Assembly: GCA_039105265.1 (NCBI GenBank)
Contig: JAPFFF010000063.1
Coordinates: 682,001 to 746,000, forward strand
Length of the DNA stretch: 64,000 bases
From: Tritrichomonas musculus
Lineage: Eukaryota > Parabasalia > Tritrichomonadida > Tritrichomonadidae
Direction of reading: 5' to 3'
The translations under genes and the position numbers were made by a program. Positions 29,854 to 40,018 of the stretch are shown here, piece after piece. The notes beneath the pieces were generated by a model that saw only the letters and a list, made by a program, of their open reading frames with translations, had not been told where the DNA came from and searched no databases. Within the stretch, counting starts at the first letter, position 1. Each line of letters opens with the position of its first letter.

Positions 29854-31229
29854 AGAGGTGCTGACAGGTGAAGTGATTTAGATTCGCACCAAAATTTGTA
29901 TATAGTAATTAATTTTTATGAGCATTATAATGATATAATTTTTTTTTATTTTCGTCCACGGGGCCGACTTGTGGTGATATATGATTTTTTTTCTGGGGTA
30001 GAAAAATATAAACCACTGAAAAAAATATAAAAATACGTAAACTATAGAAATTATGCAATTGATAGAAAAATCTATTATTTAGAAGAAAAAAAGTAATAAA
30101 AACATGATAAAAATCATTTTTATACTATTTAAAAAAATGTGTCTCGTTTGTTATTATTCAATTATTAATGTATGATATAGTTTCCACTTAAATTGGCCCA
30201 AAAAAAAATTGAGAAAAAGAAAATGGGCCAAATTTAATAAAAAAAAGTATTTTAAAATTATATTATTAATATATAATTGTTATATATTTTATATATATCA
30301 TATAATTATTATAATATAATAAAATAATAAATTATATATTAAGATATGAATTCAAATGTAACGACTCTCAATTATTATTTACTATATTCTCAATTTTTTT
30401 CTCGAAGATTTTTTTATTCAAAATTTATGAAAAAAAAATTAATAAAAAAAAAAACTTTCTACATTTGATTTAAATTTTAATTAAACTTCAAAATATATAA
30501 AGAAAATTATTTATTTCATTTCTCTCAAATTAACATTTTATGAGAAACGATTTGAATTTATAATTGTTCAATATTTAGAATATACAGTTATATAAAGTTT
30601 ATTAATTGTTTATATTTATTTTAAACATTTTTATAGTATATATAATATTATTAAAAGTTATATAATCTATGATATATATATAAATATATAAAGATATTTA
30701 CTTAATATTTTAATAAAAATTTCTAATTGAAAAAAAATCGTTATTAATGTTTATGATTTTAAAATTGATATTTGCAGCTCAGCCCCCTGAATCAAATTAA
30801 ACTAAATTTAGCATATCTTTATTAAATTAAATGTAATATATATAAATGTAATTATAATCTAAATAAATTCTTTATTTATTTAGATATTTCAAAAAAATAT
30901 GTAAAAATTCATTAAAATGAACTTTTTAACAAAATATGAAATATTTATAAAATAACAAAATGCATAATTAATCATTAATTTCCAATATATATAATAATTA
31001 ATCATTATAAATTCAATCCATCCATCAGGTGGCTGGATTGGGTTATTTTCATAGGATACTTGTTTGTGTTATTATAACTTATATAATTGATATTTTAAAA
31101 CATTTAAATAATAAATCTATAAAATAAGTGCACTATAATATAATATCATTATTTAATAATTATTAATACATAAAAAGATATACATATTTTTATAAACGTT
31201 AAAAATGTAAAGTAGGTGTCCGCACCTCT
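29854..31229. mobile_element. 1,376-bp TIR element with 8-bp target duplication (hAT-like)
   Basis: The ends AGAGGTGCTGACAGGTG and, in reverse complement, AGAGGTGCGGACACCT are inverted. The flanking direct repeats GGAAATCT (29846-29853 and 31230-31237) are exact. The terminal AGAGGTG resembles hAT termini (CAGRGGTG type). No transposase frame is left; the interior is very A/T-rich except a GC-containing patch near 29955-29980. Confidence 0.85.
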
Positions 31230-31465
31230 GGAAATCTTTAATATATATGGATAATATAAATCATATATGATAAAACTGAATGCCATCAGTAGACAATCTG
31301 AACTAGGATAGGTGCTAATGATTAGAATACACAATTGTTAGATTTTTATTTCTTGAATTTTTTTTTTAAATTAATTTGCGATTTTTGACCAAATATGTAT
31401 TCAATATAATACTTTTATGGCAAAATTGTGAATAACCGAAGTATTAAAATTTTAATTTTTTTCTG

Positions 31466-32131
31466 ATGCAAATTCATGTTATAGATTTACAAGATTTTGA
31501 TCAAATAATTGAAACAGATACAGATATAATTTTAAATGATCTTCTCAAACAAATTAATGAAAAGTTTCAATATGATACTTCATCATGCACAGTTTATCAT
31601 TTTGGCCAAAAGCTAGAGCCGAATTTTCATCTCACTTCAGATTTTTTGAAAGATGACAATATCCTTGTTTTATTAAATAATCTAATTGTTAAAGAGAAAT
31701 CCTATCCAAAAGTTGATAATGCTTATCGTTTTCAAACATCCCGCTTTAGGAACTACTTTTTTGAGCCAGTAAATACAAATGAACTATGCCCAAAGTTAGA
31801 AAATTTAAAACAAAAAGATCAAAGTAATCAAAATTCTTTTGAGAATTCATTTTATAACAATATACAAATTCAACTTAATCCAAATCTTGCAATTTTACCC
31901 CACGAAACGACACAACCTAAAATACAATCATATGAAATGGAACTTAACTTGCTAGATTTGAGCCCAGATTTATTGAGCCGATATTCACCTGAACAAGTTC
32001 AATCACTATGCCGTATCCTTGAAACAGGCCATAATCCTCGCCTTGTTTTCCGGATTTTTGATATGGTTCATCAAGATGAAGAACAATGCTTACGATTACT
32101 TAATTCATTTGCATCTCAAAATGATTTTTAA
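31466..32131 (+). CDS. Ubiquitin-like domain protein with C-terminal helical module
   Basis: 221 aa. Residues 1-72 fit a ubiquitin fold: a beta strand MQIHVID, an amphipathic helix LNDLLKQINEKF, then CTVYHFGQKLEP and a final strand NILVLLNN. It lacks the C-terminal Gly-Gly, so it is a fixed UBL domain, not a conjugated modifier. Residues 73-165 are Asn/Gln-rich linker. The last ~50 residues (SPDLLSRYSPEQVQSL ... NPRLVFRIFDMVHQDEEQCLRLL) look like a small helical bundle of UBA or XPC-binding type, as in proteasome shuttles (Rad23/Dsk2). A shuttle role is inference. Convergent with COMMD4. Confidence 0.65.
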   Translation: MQIHVIDLQDFDQIIETDTDIILNDLLKQINEKFQYDTSSCTVYHFGQKLEPNFHLTSDFLKDDNILVLLNNLIVKEKSYPKVDNAYRFQTSRFRNYFFEPVNTNELCPKLENLKQKDQSNQNSFENSFYNNIQIQLNPNLAILPHETTQPKIQSYEMELNLLDLSPDLLSRYSPEQVQSLCRILETGHNPRLVFRIFDMVHQDEEQCLRLLNSFASQNDF

Positions 32132-32295
32132 TTTATTTTTAAAAAAGGCTTTGAATTGTTTAATGTATAAAATTATAATAAATTTCATATTCAAATAAGA
32201 AATACTACACATCATACCTTGCTTCTTTTGCATTTTTAAAATATTAAAAAAAATGAATATTTCGTTAAAATAAAGTTTATAATATTTATACGATT

Positions 32296-32880
32296 TTACT
32301 TATTAGATTGCATTACATCGATGACAGTGCTGAGTTCACGAGTGAGATCATCAACTTGCTGTGAAGTCATTGAAAAAGAAAATGGCTTCTCATTTAAAGG
32401 ACTGAAACGAAGATGTAAAGATCCTTGTGGAAATTCGTCGCTATTTTTCTTAGATAAAACAATATCTGATCTATATTCAATAACTTGGGGTTGGCTAAAT
32501 CTTTGAAAGTTGGTACGCATATATTTACGGAGTTGACGCCTATTTTCCTTATAAAAACGTAAGATTGTACTAGTATGAGAAAGTGGAGTACCAAGTTGCT
32601 GAAGTTCTTGAGTTAAATCTTCAGGTTCAACATCAAAACGAATAGCATTTTGAATAATGAAAGATAAAACTGCGAGAACTGATCGTGTTTGACTTTCGGT
32701 TAAATTTGCATCTTGTAAATGTTGATAAATAAGATTGAAATCAACTTCAGATTCTGTCAGCAAATTTGCAATCTGTAACAGAATAAACTTAATTCTAACA
32801 GAAGAAACATATGAAAGGATGTTAAGTTCGGACATTAACCAGTCCGGTGCATCGCTATTTCCGAAAAGCTTGAATAACAT
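32296..32880 (-). CDS. COMMD4: COMM domain-containing protein 4 (COMMD4)
   Basis: 194 aa, the same size as metazoan COMMD4 (~199). The N-terminal helical part reads FGNSDAPDWLMSELNILS and VRIKFILLQIANLL, close to the COMMD4 pattern FCGDLDCPDWVLAEI. The centre has VLAVLSFIIQNA and LTQELQQLGTP, again COMMD4-like. Residues ~120-190 form the COMM domain. COMMD proteins assemble a hetero-decameric ring in the Commander complex, which works with CCDC22/CCDC93 and Retriever in endosomal recycling. The gene is divergent from the VPS41-like gene. I am confident of the family and fairly confident of the subtype. Confidence 0.85.
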   Translation of the reverse strand: MLFKLFGNSDAPDWLMSELNILSYVSSVRIKFILLQIANLLTESEVDFNLIYQHLQDANLTESQTRSVLAVLSFIIQNAIRFDVEPEDLTQELQQLGTPLSHTSTILRFYKENRRQLRKYMRTNFQRFSQPQVIEYRSDIVLSKKNSDEFPQGSLHLRFSPLNEKPFSFSMTSQQVDDLTRELSTVIDVMQSNK

Positions 32881-33096
32881 TCTATGTCACTTTTCTATTT
32901 TTACAAATAGATTTCACCAAACAATAAGGAAACCGCTTCAAATTTTTATTTTTTTTGCTCTTTTTTTATTCAACCAATGAAATGTAATATCTCAAATATT
33001 CCATATGCTTTAAATAAAAGCTCACATTTTTCATTTTTTTTTCTAAAATTTTAAAAGGTAAAATATATTCACCTTGAAATTAATCTATTGCATAAT
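32881..33096. promoter_or_regulatory. 216-bp divergent promoter region between COMMD4 and the VPS41-like gene
   Basis: Both starts point away from this spacer, so it must carry both promoters. It contains CCAATGAAATG near 32976, T-rich runs and a TTCACCTTG near 33069 that only partly fits the trichomonad initiator. No perfect TCAYTW was found close to either ATG. Confidence 0.5.
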
Positions 33097-35442
33097 ATGA
33101 ATGTATCAGAACCGCGTATATGTTATCAAGATTTCCAACTTCAATTTCCTGTGAGATCTCAACAAACTGACCCGGATTATTATCCATTCAATATAAATAA
33201 CCCTATTGGCGCTGACAATGAAAAAATTAGTGCTTTTGCTGCATGCGAACGATTTATCGCTTGTGGAACCTTTTCAGGTCGTGTATTTATTTACACTTAT
33301 GGAGAAGAACATCCAAAAGCTGAATTTAAGATGCAAAATCACAGAATTACAGGATTATCTTTCAATAATAATTGTACTCTTTTACTCGCTTCGTCATTTG
33401 ATTCAAAGATATCATTCATAGATTTAAACGAATTTAGAATTTCATTCTCTTATACTCATAACATTTACATATTAGACTGTTCAATCGATCCAGAATCAAG
33501 AATTGGTGGCCCTTATTCCTGTGTTTTCATTGATAGTACAGCTAAAGGTGAACAAAATAAAGTTATTCGTTTAAAGCCACCAAATAAATTCTTTAATAAA
33601 AAAGAAATAGCAGAAGAAATGACTGGAAATGAGCCTGGCTTAGATAAAATTGTTTGGCAAGGGGATATTGTTGCATGGTCTTCATTAAAACATTTTACTA
33701 TTATGAATATGAAAAGCGGCCAAAAAGTAACATCCCCCCAAAAGAGTACTTACCTTGATTCGTCTAAAACATCTTTTCTTTTCACACCAAATAATGAATC
33801 TTTAACTGTTTTTTTCAAAGGAAATCTCTACGATGTTACTTTATCACCTAAGTTGGTTATTCAACAACCTAGAAGTTCCCCAAAGAAAAATGTTATTATA
33901 ATGACTAGAACAGCTGATTTTGATGCAAGACTTATTCAACAAGTTGATCGAAACGCTGAACCTAAGATTGAATTCCAGACACCAAAAGAATGCTACGATG
34001 ATTTTGTTCCCTATGACTCTTTTGATCCAACCGAGTTTCTCCAACTTACCCCAGGCGCCCGTGATATTATATTAGCATTACCATACAAAGTTATTGGCAT
34101 CACACGTGCAAAACTTTCTGAGATTATTGATGTGTACTTAAACTCAAATTGTATTGAACCTTGCATTAATAAATTCCGTGATTCTGAAAGTTCAATTGAC
34201 AACACAGACCGATCTGTCCTCTTTAAAAAAATCATTCATCACCTTCTCGCGAATAATGATATAGATCGTTGCATTGGATTTTGCGAAGAATTTGCCAAAC
34301 CTGATGATTGGGAAGAAATCATTAAATGTTTTGAAGGCGCTAACTGCCTTAAAGCCATTGCGCCTAAAGTACAAATTAAAGAATCAAACTTATCGAAAGA
34401 AGATGTTACAAAGATTCTTCGTTGCTTAGCTCTCGAATGCAATGCAGAAGCTTTTTCAGAAAAGTTTACAAATCTCCAACCCAATCGATACGATGCTAAT
34501 GCTCTTATCGGTGATATATCACGTCAAGCAGAAAAAGACCCAGAACTTACAAAATACCTAATTATTTTACAACACTCTACAGAAAATCATCATAAAGCTT
34601 TACAAAACATTCTTGAAATAAAGCAAACAAACTTCTTCGTTGATGTTGAAACTTTTGCTCTATATGATTTTGTGAAAAAGAATTTTCTCAAAGTTTTACA
34701 AACTTATCCAAACCTTTTGCCTGATTTTTTGATGCGTCATTTGACAGAACTTCCCCCAGCTAAAATGCTGAAGAAGGCTAATAAATTCTTGAATCAAGCA
34801 AATAAAGATAGGGATACTAATCTTGTCAATCTTATTGAAAACTTTAAGCTTAGTTATCTTGATAAACTTTACAATAACAATAACCCTATTATTAACAACG
34901 AAGAATTTGGAACTGAACTCGCATCGCTTTATATTCGAAATGGAGATGAAGAAAAAGCAATGAAATTCCTTAGCAGCACAACAAATTACAGATTAATGGG
35001 AATATGTAAAGAGGCTGAAAACTATAAGATGTTCCAGGTTGCAGCTTTCTTATACTATACTGCTGGCAACAAGAAAAAAGGGATGGAAATCCATCTGAAC
35101 CAACTTAAAAACCCTCATAAGAGCCTTGAATATGCAAAAATGTGTGAAGATAAAGATGTATGGAATTTGATATCTGAACATGCATACAAACATAAAGATT
35201 ATCTAGAATGCATGCTTGCTGATCTTCCTAACTTAAATATAAAAATGAAAGAATTTATCAGTAAGATCCCACCTGATATGCATATTGAAAACTTCGAAGA
35301 TTTAGCAAGAAGATCACTTAATGAATATCAGAGAAAGCTCAGAACTGCTCAAATTGCATATGAAATTGTTTCTAAGGATGCCTTTGGAGCTTTTAAGAGG
35401 AGTTTTAATACTTATAAAAATGGTAAAAAAACACAATTTTGA
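33097..35442 (+). CDS. VPS41-like HOPS subunit
   Basis: 781 aa. The ATG at 33097 is used; an in-frame TTG nine bases upstream is not a plausible eukaryotic start. The N-terminal ~330 residues form WD-like blades (ERFIACGTFSGRVFIYTY, NCTLLLASSFDSKISFIDL, WQGDIVAWSSLKHFTIMNM), ordered as in VPS41, where the IAWANNMGVKIFD blade aligns with IVAWSSLKHFTIM. The C-terminal half is alpha-solenoid of clathrin-heavy-chain-repeat type. VPS41 is the effector-binding subunit of HOPS, which tethers late endosomes and lysosomes. The C-terminal RING of many VPS41 proteins is absent here. VPS39 or another class C core protein cannot be excluded. Confidence 0.62.
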   Translation: MNVSEPRICYQDFQLQFPVRSQQTDPDYYPFNINNPIGADNEKISAFAACERFIACGTFSGRVFIYTYGEEHPKAEFKMQNHRITGLSFNNNCTLLLASSFDSKISFIDLNEFRISFSYTHNIYILDCSIDPESRIGGPYSCVFIDSTAKGEQNKVIRLKPPNKFFNKKEIAEEMTGNEPGLDKIVWQGDIVAWSSLKHFTIMNMKSGQKVTSPQKSTYLDSSKTSFLFTPNNESLTVFFKGNLYDVTLSPKLVIQQPRSSPKKNVIIMTRTADFDARLIQQVDRNAEPKIEFQTPKECYDDFVPYDSFDPTEFLQLTPGARDIILALPYKVIGITRAKLSEIIDVYLNSNCIEPCINKFRDSESSIDNTDRSVLFKKIIHHLLANNDIDRCIGFCEEFAKPDDWEEIIKCFEGANCLKAIAPKVQIKESNLSKEDVTKILRCLALECNAEAFSEKFTNLQPNRYDANALIGDISRQAEKDPELTKYLIILQHSTENHHKALQNILEIKQTNFFVDVETFALYDFVKKNFLKVLQTYPNLLPDFLMRHLTELPPAKMLKKANKFLNQANKDRDTNLVNLIENFKLSYLDKLYNNNNPIINNEEFGTELASLYIRNGDEEKAMKFLSSTTNYRLMGICKEAENYKMFQVAAFLYYTAGNKKKGMEIHLNQLKNPHKSLEYAKMCEDKDVWNLISEHAYKHKDYLECMLADLPNLNIKMKEFISKIPPDMHIENFEDLARRSLNEYQRKLRTAQIAYEIVSKDAFGAFKRSFNTYKNGKKTQF

Positions 35443-35499
35443 ATTATTATGATTATAAACGAATAATAGTAAAATTTCATTTGTTTTTTATTTCTACAA

Positions 35500-36507
35500 A
35501 TTCTTATTGATGCTTATTTTAATGCTAAAATCAGAAAATACCATATATTTGAGACTAAATTGTTACATACTTTTTTATGATATATTTGAGACTAAAATAC
35601 GATCATATACTCATCAAAAAGTTCAATATTAATTCTGATATCAAAAGCTAGGATATAAAAAGAAGGGGCGAAGCTCCAGATTTTCAATATGATTCATTTT
35701 ATAATTTTATATCATTATATTTATTTGCTGTTAAGATTATTTTTCCAAATTGTATTCATTTTTATATGGTGAAAAAAAAGATATAGGTATTTTTATTTTT
35801 ATAAAAATCATTGAATTGTTAATCGTGTAAGTAAATATTGACCATATTAAAAACGGTTTAATTTTTTTAAAATTTTATGATTATTTTATAAAATTTCCAA
35901 ACTTTTTGAATTCATTGAATTTTTTTCTTTTAATTTTTATTCGTTGTTTTTTGGATATATGCTTAAAATTTAAAGATAATTCTTTTTGTATTTTAAATAA
36001 TCTCGATTATTGTTTAAATATTTAATATTATTTGTTCTAAAAAAGCCAAATATTATGAAATAATTGAGATATCAAAAGATTGGCCATATAAATTGGCATA
36101 CAATTTTATATCATACATTAATAAATGTATTTTTATTTATTTTTATTGCGTTTTATAACATCGTATTGAAGTTCACATAGAAAATTATGTTTTTTACTTT
36201 ATGAGCAAAAAGAAGTTTTTCATTCAATTTTTTTGATTTAAAATAGCATTATCTTGAATTTTTTACACATTAATGCTTATAACATTTGTTCAAATATATT
36301 TTATAAAATGTATTCATTATAAATAAATAATTAATATTGCAATATAACTATCATAAAATGAAAAAGGTTAACGGTCGAAGAGCTTCGCCCCTTCTATATA
36401 AAATACTCATCTCTTAAGTAGATCTCCAGTATCAGTGTATATTTCTTTTATTGATATCAGAAAAAGAATCAATTATCGATCTTGAGAATCGGAAAATAAC
36501 AAGCCTT
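35500..36507. mobile_element. Truncated family A copy (copy 4), interrupted by another element
   Basis: 35500-35652 matches the reverse complement of the family A interior (for example TATTTGAGACTAAAATACGA against TATTTGAGATTAAAATACGA), and 36404-36507 matches its continuation, ending GAATCGGAAAATAACAAGCC, the family terminus. The left end is missing. The 735-bp element at 35661-36395 splits it. This copy is more diverged than copies 1 and 2. Confidence 0.75.
35661..36395. mobile_element. 735-bp TIR element with 8-bp target duplication, inside family A copy 4
   Basis: The ends AGAAGGGGCGAAGCT and AGCTTCGCCCCTTCT are exact 15-bp inverted repeats. The 8-bp repeat ATATAAAA flanks it (35653-35660 and 36396-36403). 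The interior is A/T-rich and non-coding. It must have inserted after the family A copy, giving a relative age. Confidence 0.88.
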
Positions 36508-36835
36508 GTTGCAGGTGCATATAAATTGCAATTTTTTTTTATAAATAATGTTAAGTGATATGAAAATGAATCGTTAATTTTTAGGCAGTTTTTAAAATAT
36601 CAATGGGAAAAATAAAATAAAACCATTTCTTTTATTTTTTTAAATATAAAAATTTTTAGGATAAAATTTTATTATTTTGAAATTTTTGTGATGGTTATAT
36701 TTTTACCATTGAAATAAACGCCTTTTTTCTAATTTTGAATATAGCCCATCATTTGCAATTCAACTTCAATACGTTTATTGAACGTTTAGGTTAATATTAT
36801 CTCCTAATTAGGTCAAAAAGTTTACACTCCTTGCA

Positions 36836-39754
36836 ATGAGTAACTCTTTAATGGAAGCCATCAAAGAAGTTCGTGGAACAATTTCGCAAATCCACGAAAT
36901 AATGAATAGCAGCAGGCTACCAGATTCACCTGAAAAACCATATTTGAATCAAAATAACCGTAAACAAGGTGAAAATTTCGAATTACCAGCAGTTCACACT
37001 CGAAATTCTGCTCAGCTCAGACAATTACAAACAAATTCCCCAGCACACTTGGAGATATCGAAACCAAGAGCGAACGAGTCTTTTGCACGAAAAGACACAG
37101 ATGATAATCGATTTCAAAAGCAAAAAAGCTCTCAAAATTACGATATTACTCGAAGTAAAACACAAACCGACAAAATCGCATCATCAAAAAAGCCCACAAG
37201 GAAAGAAGAAAATGATGTAAATAACATTAAAAGAACAAGTTACACTTCAAATTTACCAGGATCTCGAAAATCAAGCTCAAGGAGACACAAGAATAAGAAA
37301 AATCGAAATTCAGATGATAATACCGAATATTTGTCATCAAGCTCTTCATCAACTGATTCAGAAGAATATCGCGCTTTCTATAGAAAGAAATACATTGAAA
37401 TGTTTAGTAATCCATCTAGACATACTGACAAAGAATCACCAAACGAAAAAGTTACGACTCGCCAGCCATCAAAACTTCCACCTTATACTTATAATGCATC
37501 ACAGCCAACAACTTCACCACCAGCACAATCGTATTTACAACCTTATTCGTTTTCAACAACCCAACAAGAATCTAAACGACAATCTCCTTCTCTTGCCCCA
37601 TACGTTGGAAGTCAATATACTTTTTTCAGCTCACCAAATAAACAACAATCACCAACCATGGCCTCTAAGTATGTACCAAGAAATGCTTACATATGTTCAA
37701 AAACTACAAATAAGAAAAGATATTTATCATCATCATCATCTTATTCCAACTCTTCTCCATCTTCTGATTCAGATTATTCTTCAACACTTACAACGGGAGA
37801 CTACTCAAATCTCAGTTCATTTTCTGCTTATTCGTCAACGTTTTCATCAAAATCATCAAAATCTACATTATCAACATCATCCATCACGTCTACATCAGAG
37901 TTACCATCAGAAGTTACTGAATCTTCATCTACTTCTTCATCAATTCACCCAAGAAAATCTCGCCATGTTGGCAAGAAAGAATCTACTAGATCAAAGAAAA
38001 CGAAGGCGATATATTTATCTTCATCGTCTTCTTCTGGCGACGAACGAAGCGCTCCCCTTTCAGAATCTTCTAATGAAGGTAACCCTATTATGTCTTCATT
38101 GAGTTCTCTTCCAGAACCACTTTCAGTTTCAGGTGAAGATGATCAAAAAGATAAAGGTGTGAAATTGTCTAAACCTTTAAGAGATAAAAAAAGGAAGTCA
38201 AACTATCAAAAGAGCAGTGAATCTACTGAAGTCATTGAATCAAGTTCATCAAAGCCTCTTTCAGAAGCCGAATCCAAAACATCAACTAAATCAAAAAGTT
38301 CCAAATCATCTAGTAAATCTAAATCATCTAGCAAATCTAAATCTAAATCATCAAAGAGCTCAAAGAAGTCAAGCTCATCAATTTCTCCATCAAGATCTTC
38401 TTCAAGCTCTACATCAGATTCAAAATCCAAAAAGTCATCTCAATCTTCTGACGCTTCATCAAAGTCTTCAAAATCATCAAAAGTTTCCACGTCTTCAAAA
38501 GCATCTAAATCTTCTACTTTATCTAAATCATCAGAAAATTCCAAATCTTCTAAACCATCTAAAGCTGCAAATTCGTCAAAACCAAATTCAGATGTTCAAA
38601 AAATTACAGAAGAGGAAACAGCTGAAGAAAACATCAAATACAGTGATAAGATGACACAATCAAACATCACTGATGAAATGGAAAGACCATCGTCACGTAT
38701 TTCAAACAATTCAAGATCATCGAATTCATCACAACCAAGCAAACCTAAACCTCCACTTTATTTTGTTGCTGAAGAAGAGGAAGAATCGATTGATGAGTGG
38801 GCCCCCGAGAATTTCATTAATCATGATTATGATGATGAAGAAAACGAAAACGAAAACGATGTTGAATTGAATACAGATGAAGAAAACTTTCAATTTGATG
38901 TAAAACCAAATAAAAGCGATAAAGATAAGAACAAGAAAAAACCTACATCCAATTATCCCAATATAAAAGAAGAAGACTCTAACGAAAATAAGGATATAAC
39001 AGATAATGAAAATGCAAAAGAGAATAACTCTCAATCACTTCCTGCAAGTGAACAAAGCGAACACAGTAATGAAGATCATTTAGTTTCGATTGATGTTGAA
39101 TTTGAAGAAAATCAAAACCACAACAGCAATAAGAATAATCATAAAGGAAACAATGAATCTGAAGAGGAAGAAGATAACATTGATATCGATTTCAACAATA
39201 ATGAAGAAGAAGATAACATTAATATCGATTCCCCCAATATTGAAGAAGAAGAAGAAGATGATGATGACTTATTCCATAATCCAAACTCAAATGGAAGTGA
39301 TAATTCAGATATAAAAGAACGAGGAAGACAGATTATTAAGCAATACGAAGATGCTCAAGAAAATCCCGAAGGTAATGAAGAGCAAAGACAAAATCAAAAG
39401 GTTAAATCCAACAATACTACTAACAAAAAGACACCAATAGTTTTTGGTGCAATCTCCAACGAATATTCAGAAGAACAGAGAAATGAAGAAGAAGTACTTA
39501 GCGAACCAAATGATGATGAAATAAAGATTGATGATGAAAATAGTATAGAAGGAGAAGAAAATATTGATGCTATTATTAAAGATTTTGAAAAAAGAACAAA
39601 TAATTCTGAAGAAGAAGAACCAGAAAATCTTTCTGAATTAAGCGAAGATAATATAAATGAGATTTTAAGGAAATATGGAACTGGAAGTTCAGAGAAAGAA
39701 GATGACTTGAATCTTCCAAACCTTGATCCCTATATTGAAAAATATCCTCAATAA
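36836..39754 (+). CDS. Ser/Lys-rich and acidic low-complexity protein, 972 aa
   Basis: The N-terminal ~30 residues (MSNSLMEAIKEVRGTISQIHEIM) look like a short amphipathic helix. The rest is disordered: Ser/Pro/Tyr-rich (about 160-350), Ser/Lys repeats around 470-590 such as SKSSSKSKSSSKSKSKSSK, then Asp/Glu/Asn-rich from about 650 onward, with EEEEED runs. No folded domain is recognised. The helix may be a coiled-coil or anchoring element. The Ser/Lys blocks resemble SR/SK-rich nuclear proteins and would be good phosphorylation substrates; that is inference. Its long single frame, start context and codon regularity argue that it is genuine. Confidence 0.82.
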   Translation: MSNSLMEAIKEVRGTISQIHEIMNSSRLPDSPEKPYLNQNNRKQGENFELPAVHTRNSAQLRQLQTNSPAHLEISKPRANESFARKDTDDNRFQKQKSSQNYDITRSKTQTDKIASSKKPTRKEENDVNNIKRTSYTSNLPGSRKSSSRRHKNKKNRNSDDNTEYLSSSSSSTDSEEYRAFYRKKYIEMFSNPSRHTDKESPNEKVTTRQPSKLPPYTYNASQPTTSPPAQSYLQPYSFSTTQQESKRQSPSLAPYVGSQYTFFSSPNKQQSPTMASKYVPRNAYICSKTTNKKRYLSSSSSYSNSSPSSDSDYSSTLTTGDYSNLSSFSAYSSTFSSKSSKSTLSTSSITSTSELPSEVTESSSTSSSIHPRKSRHVGKKESTRSKKTKAIYLSSSSSSGDERSAPLSESSNEGNPIMSSLSSLPEPLSVSGEDDQKDKGVKLSKPLRDKKRKSNYQKSSESTEVIESSSSKPLSEAESKTSTKSKSSKSSSKSKSSSKSKSKSSKSSKKSSSSISPSRSSSSSTSDSKSKKSSQSSDASSKSSKSSKVSTSSKASKSSTLSKSSENSKSSKPSKAANSSKPNSDVQKITEEETAEENIKYSDKMTQSNITDEMERPSSRISNNSRSSNSSQPSKPKPPLYFVAEEEEESIDEWAPENFINHDYDDEENENENDVELNTDEENFQFDVKPNKSDKDKNKKKPTSNYPNIKEEDSNENKDITDNENAKENNSQSLPASEQSEHSNEDHLVSIDVEFEENQNHNSNKNNHKGNNESEEEEDNIDIDFNNNEEEDNINIDSPNIEEEEEDDDDLFHNPNSNGSDNSDIKERGRQIIKQYEDAQENPEGNEEQRQNQKVKSNNTTNKKTPIVFGAISNEYSEEQRNEEEVLSEPNDDEIKIDDENSIEGEENIDAIIKDFEKRTNNSEEEEPENLSELSEDNINEILRKYGTGSSEKEDDLNLPNLDPYIEKYPQ

Positions 39755-40018
39755 ATTTATTCGAGTTAAATGTATAAAAAATTAATAAATTAACCTACGA
39801 TAATATTTATTTTTTCCTTTAATAATACTTTTTTTTTTTTGACTGAAGAGCGATAATTTTCAATGATATCAAAAATTAAATTTTTCAGATATGAACATTA
39901 TCATTAAATATTAATAGTAATCCTCTACACATTTGCAATTAACCTATCAAAAAACACACATTTCTTTTTAGGAAATCTCAAAAAAAACAGTTTAAAAATA
40001 AAAATCATTATTTTATGT

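Larger units (their letters stand above)
35443..36835. other. Intergenic occupied by nested elements
   Basis: This 1.4-kb spacer is mostly a truncated family A copy (35500-36507) split by a 735-bp element. The remaining ~330 bp before the Ser-rich gene shows no feature. Confidence 0.6.

Noticed and set aside
33088-33090. TTG as start of the VPS41-like gene
   Set aside because: Non-ATG; the first ATG in frame is at 33097.
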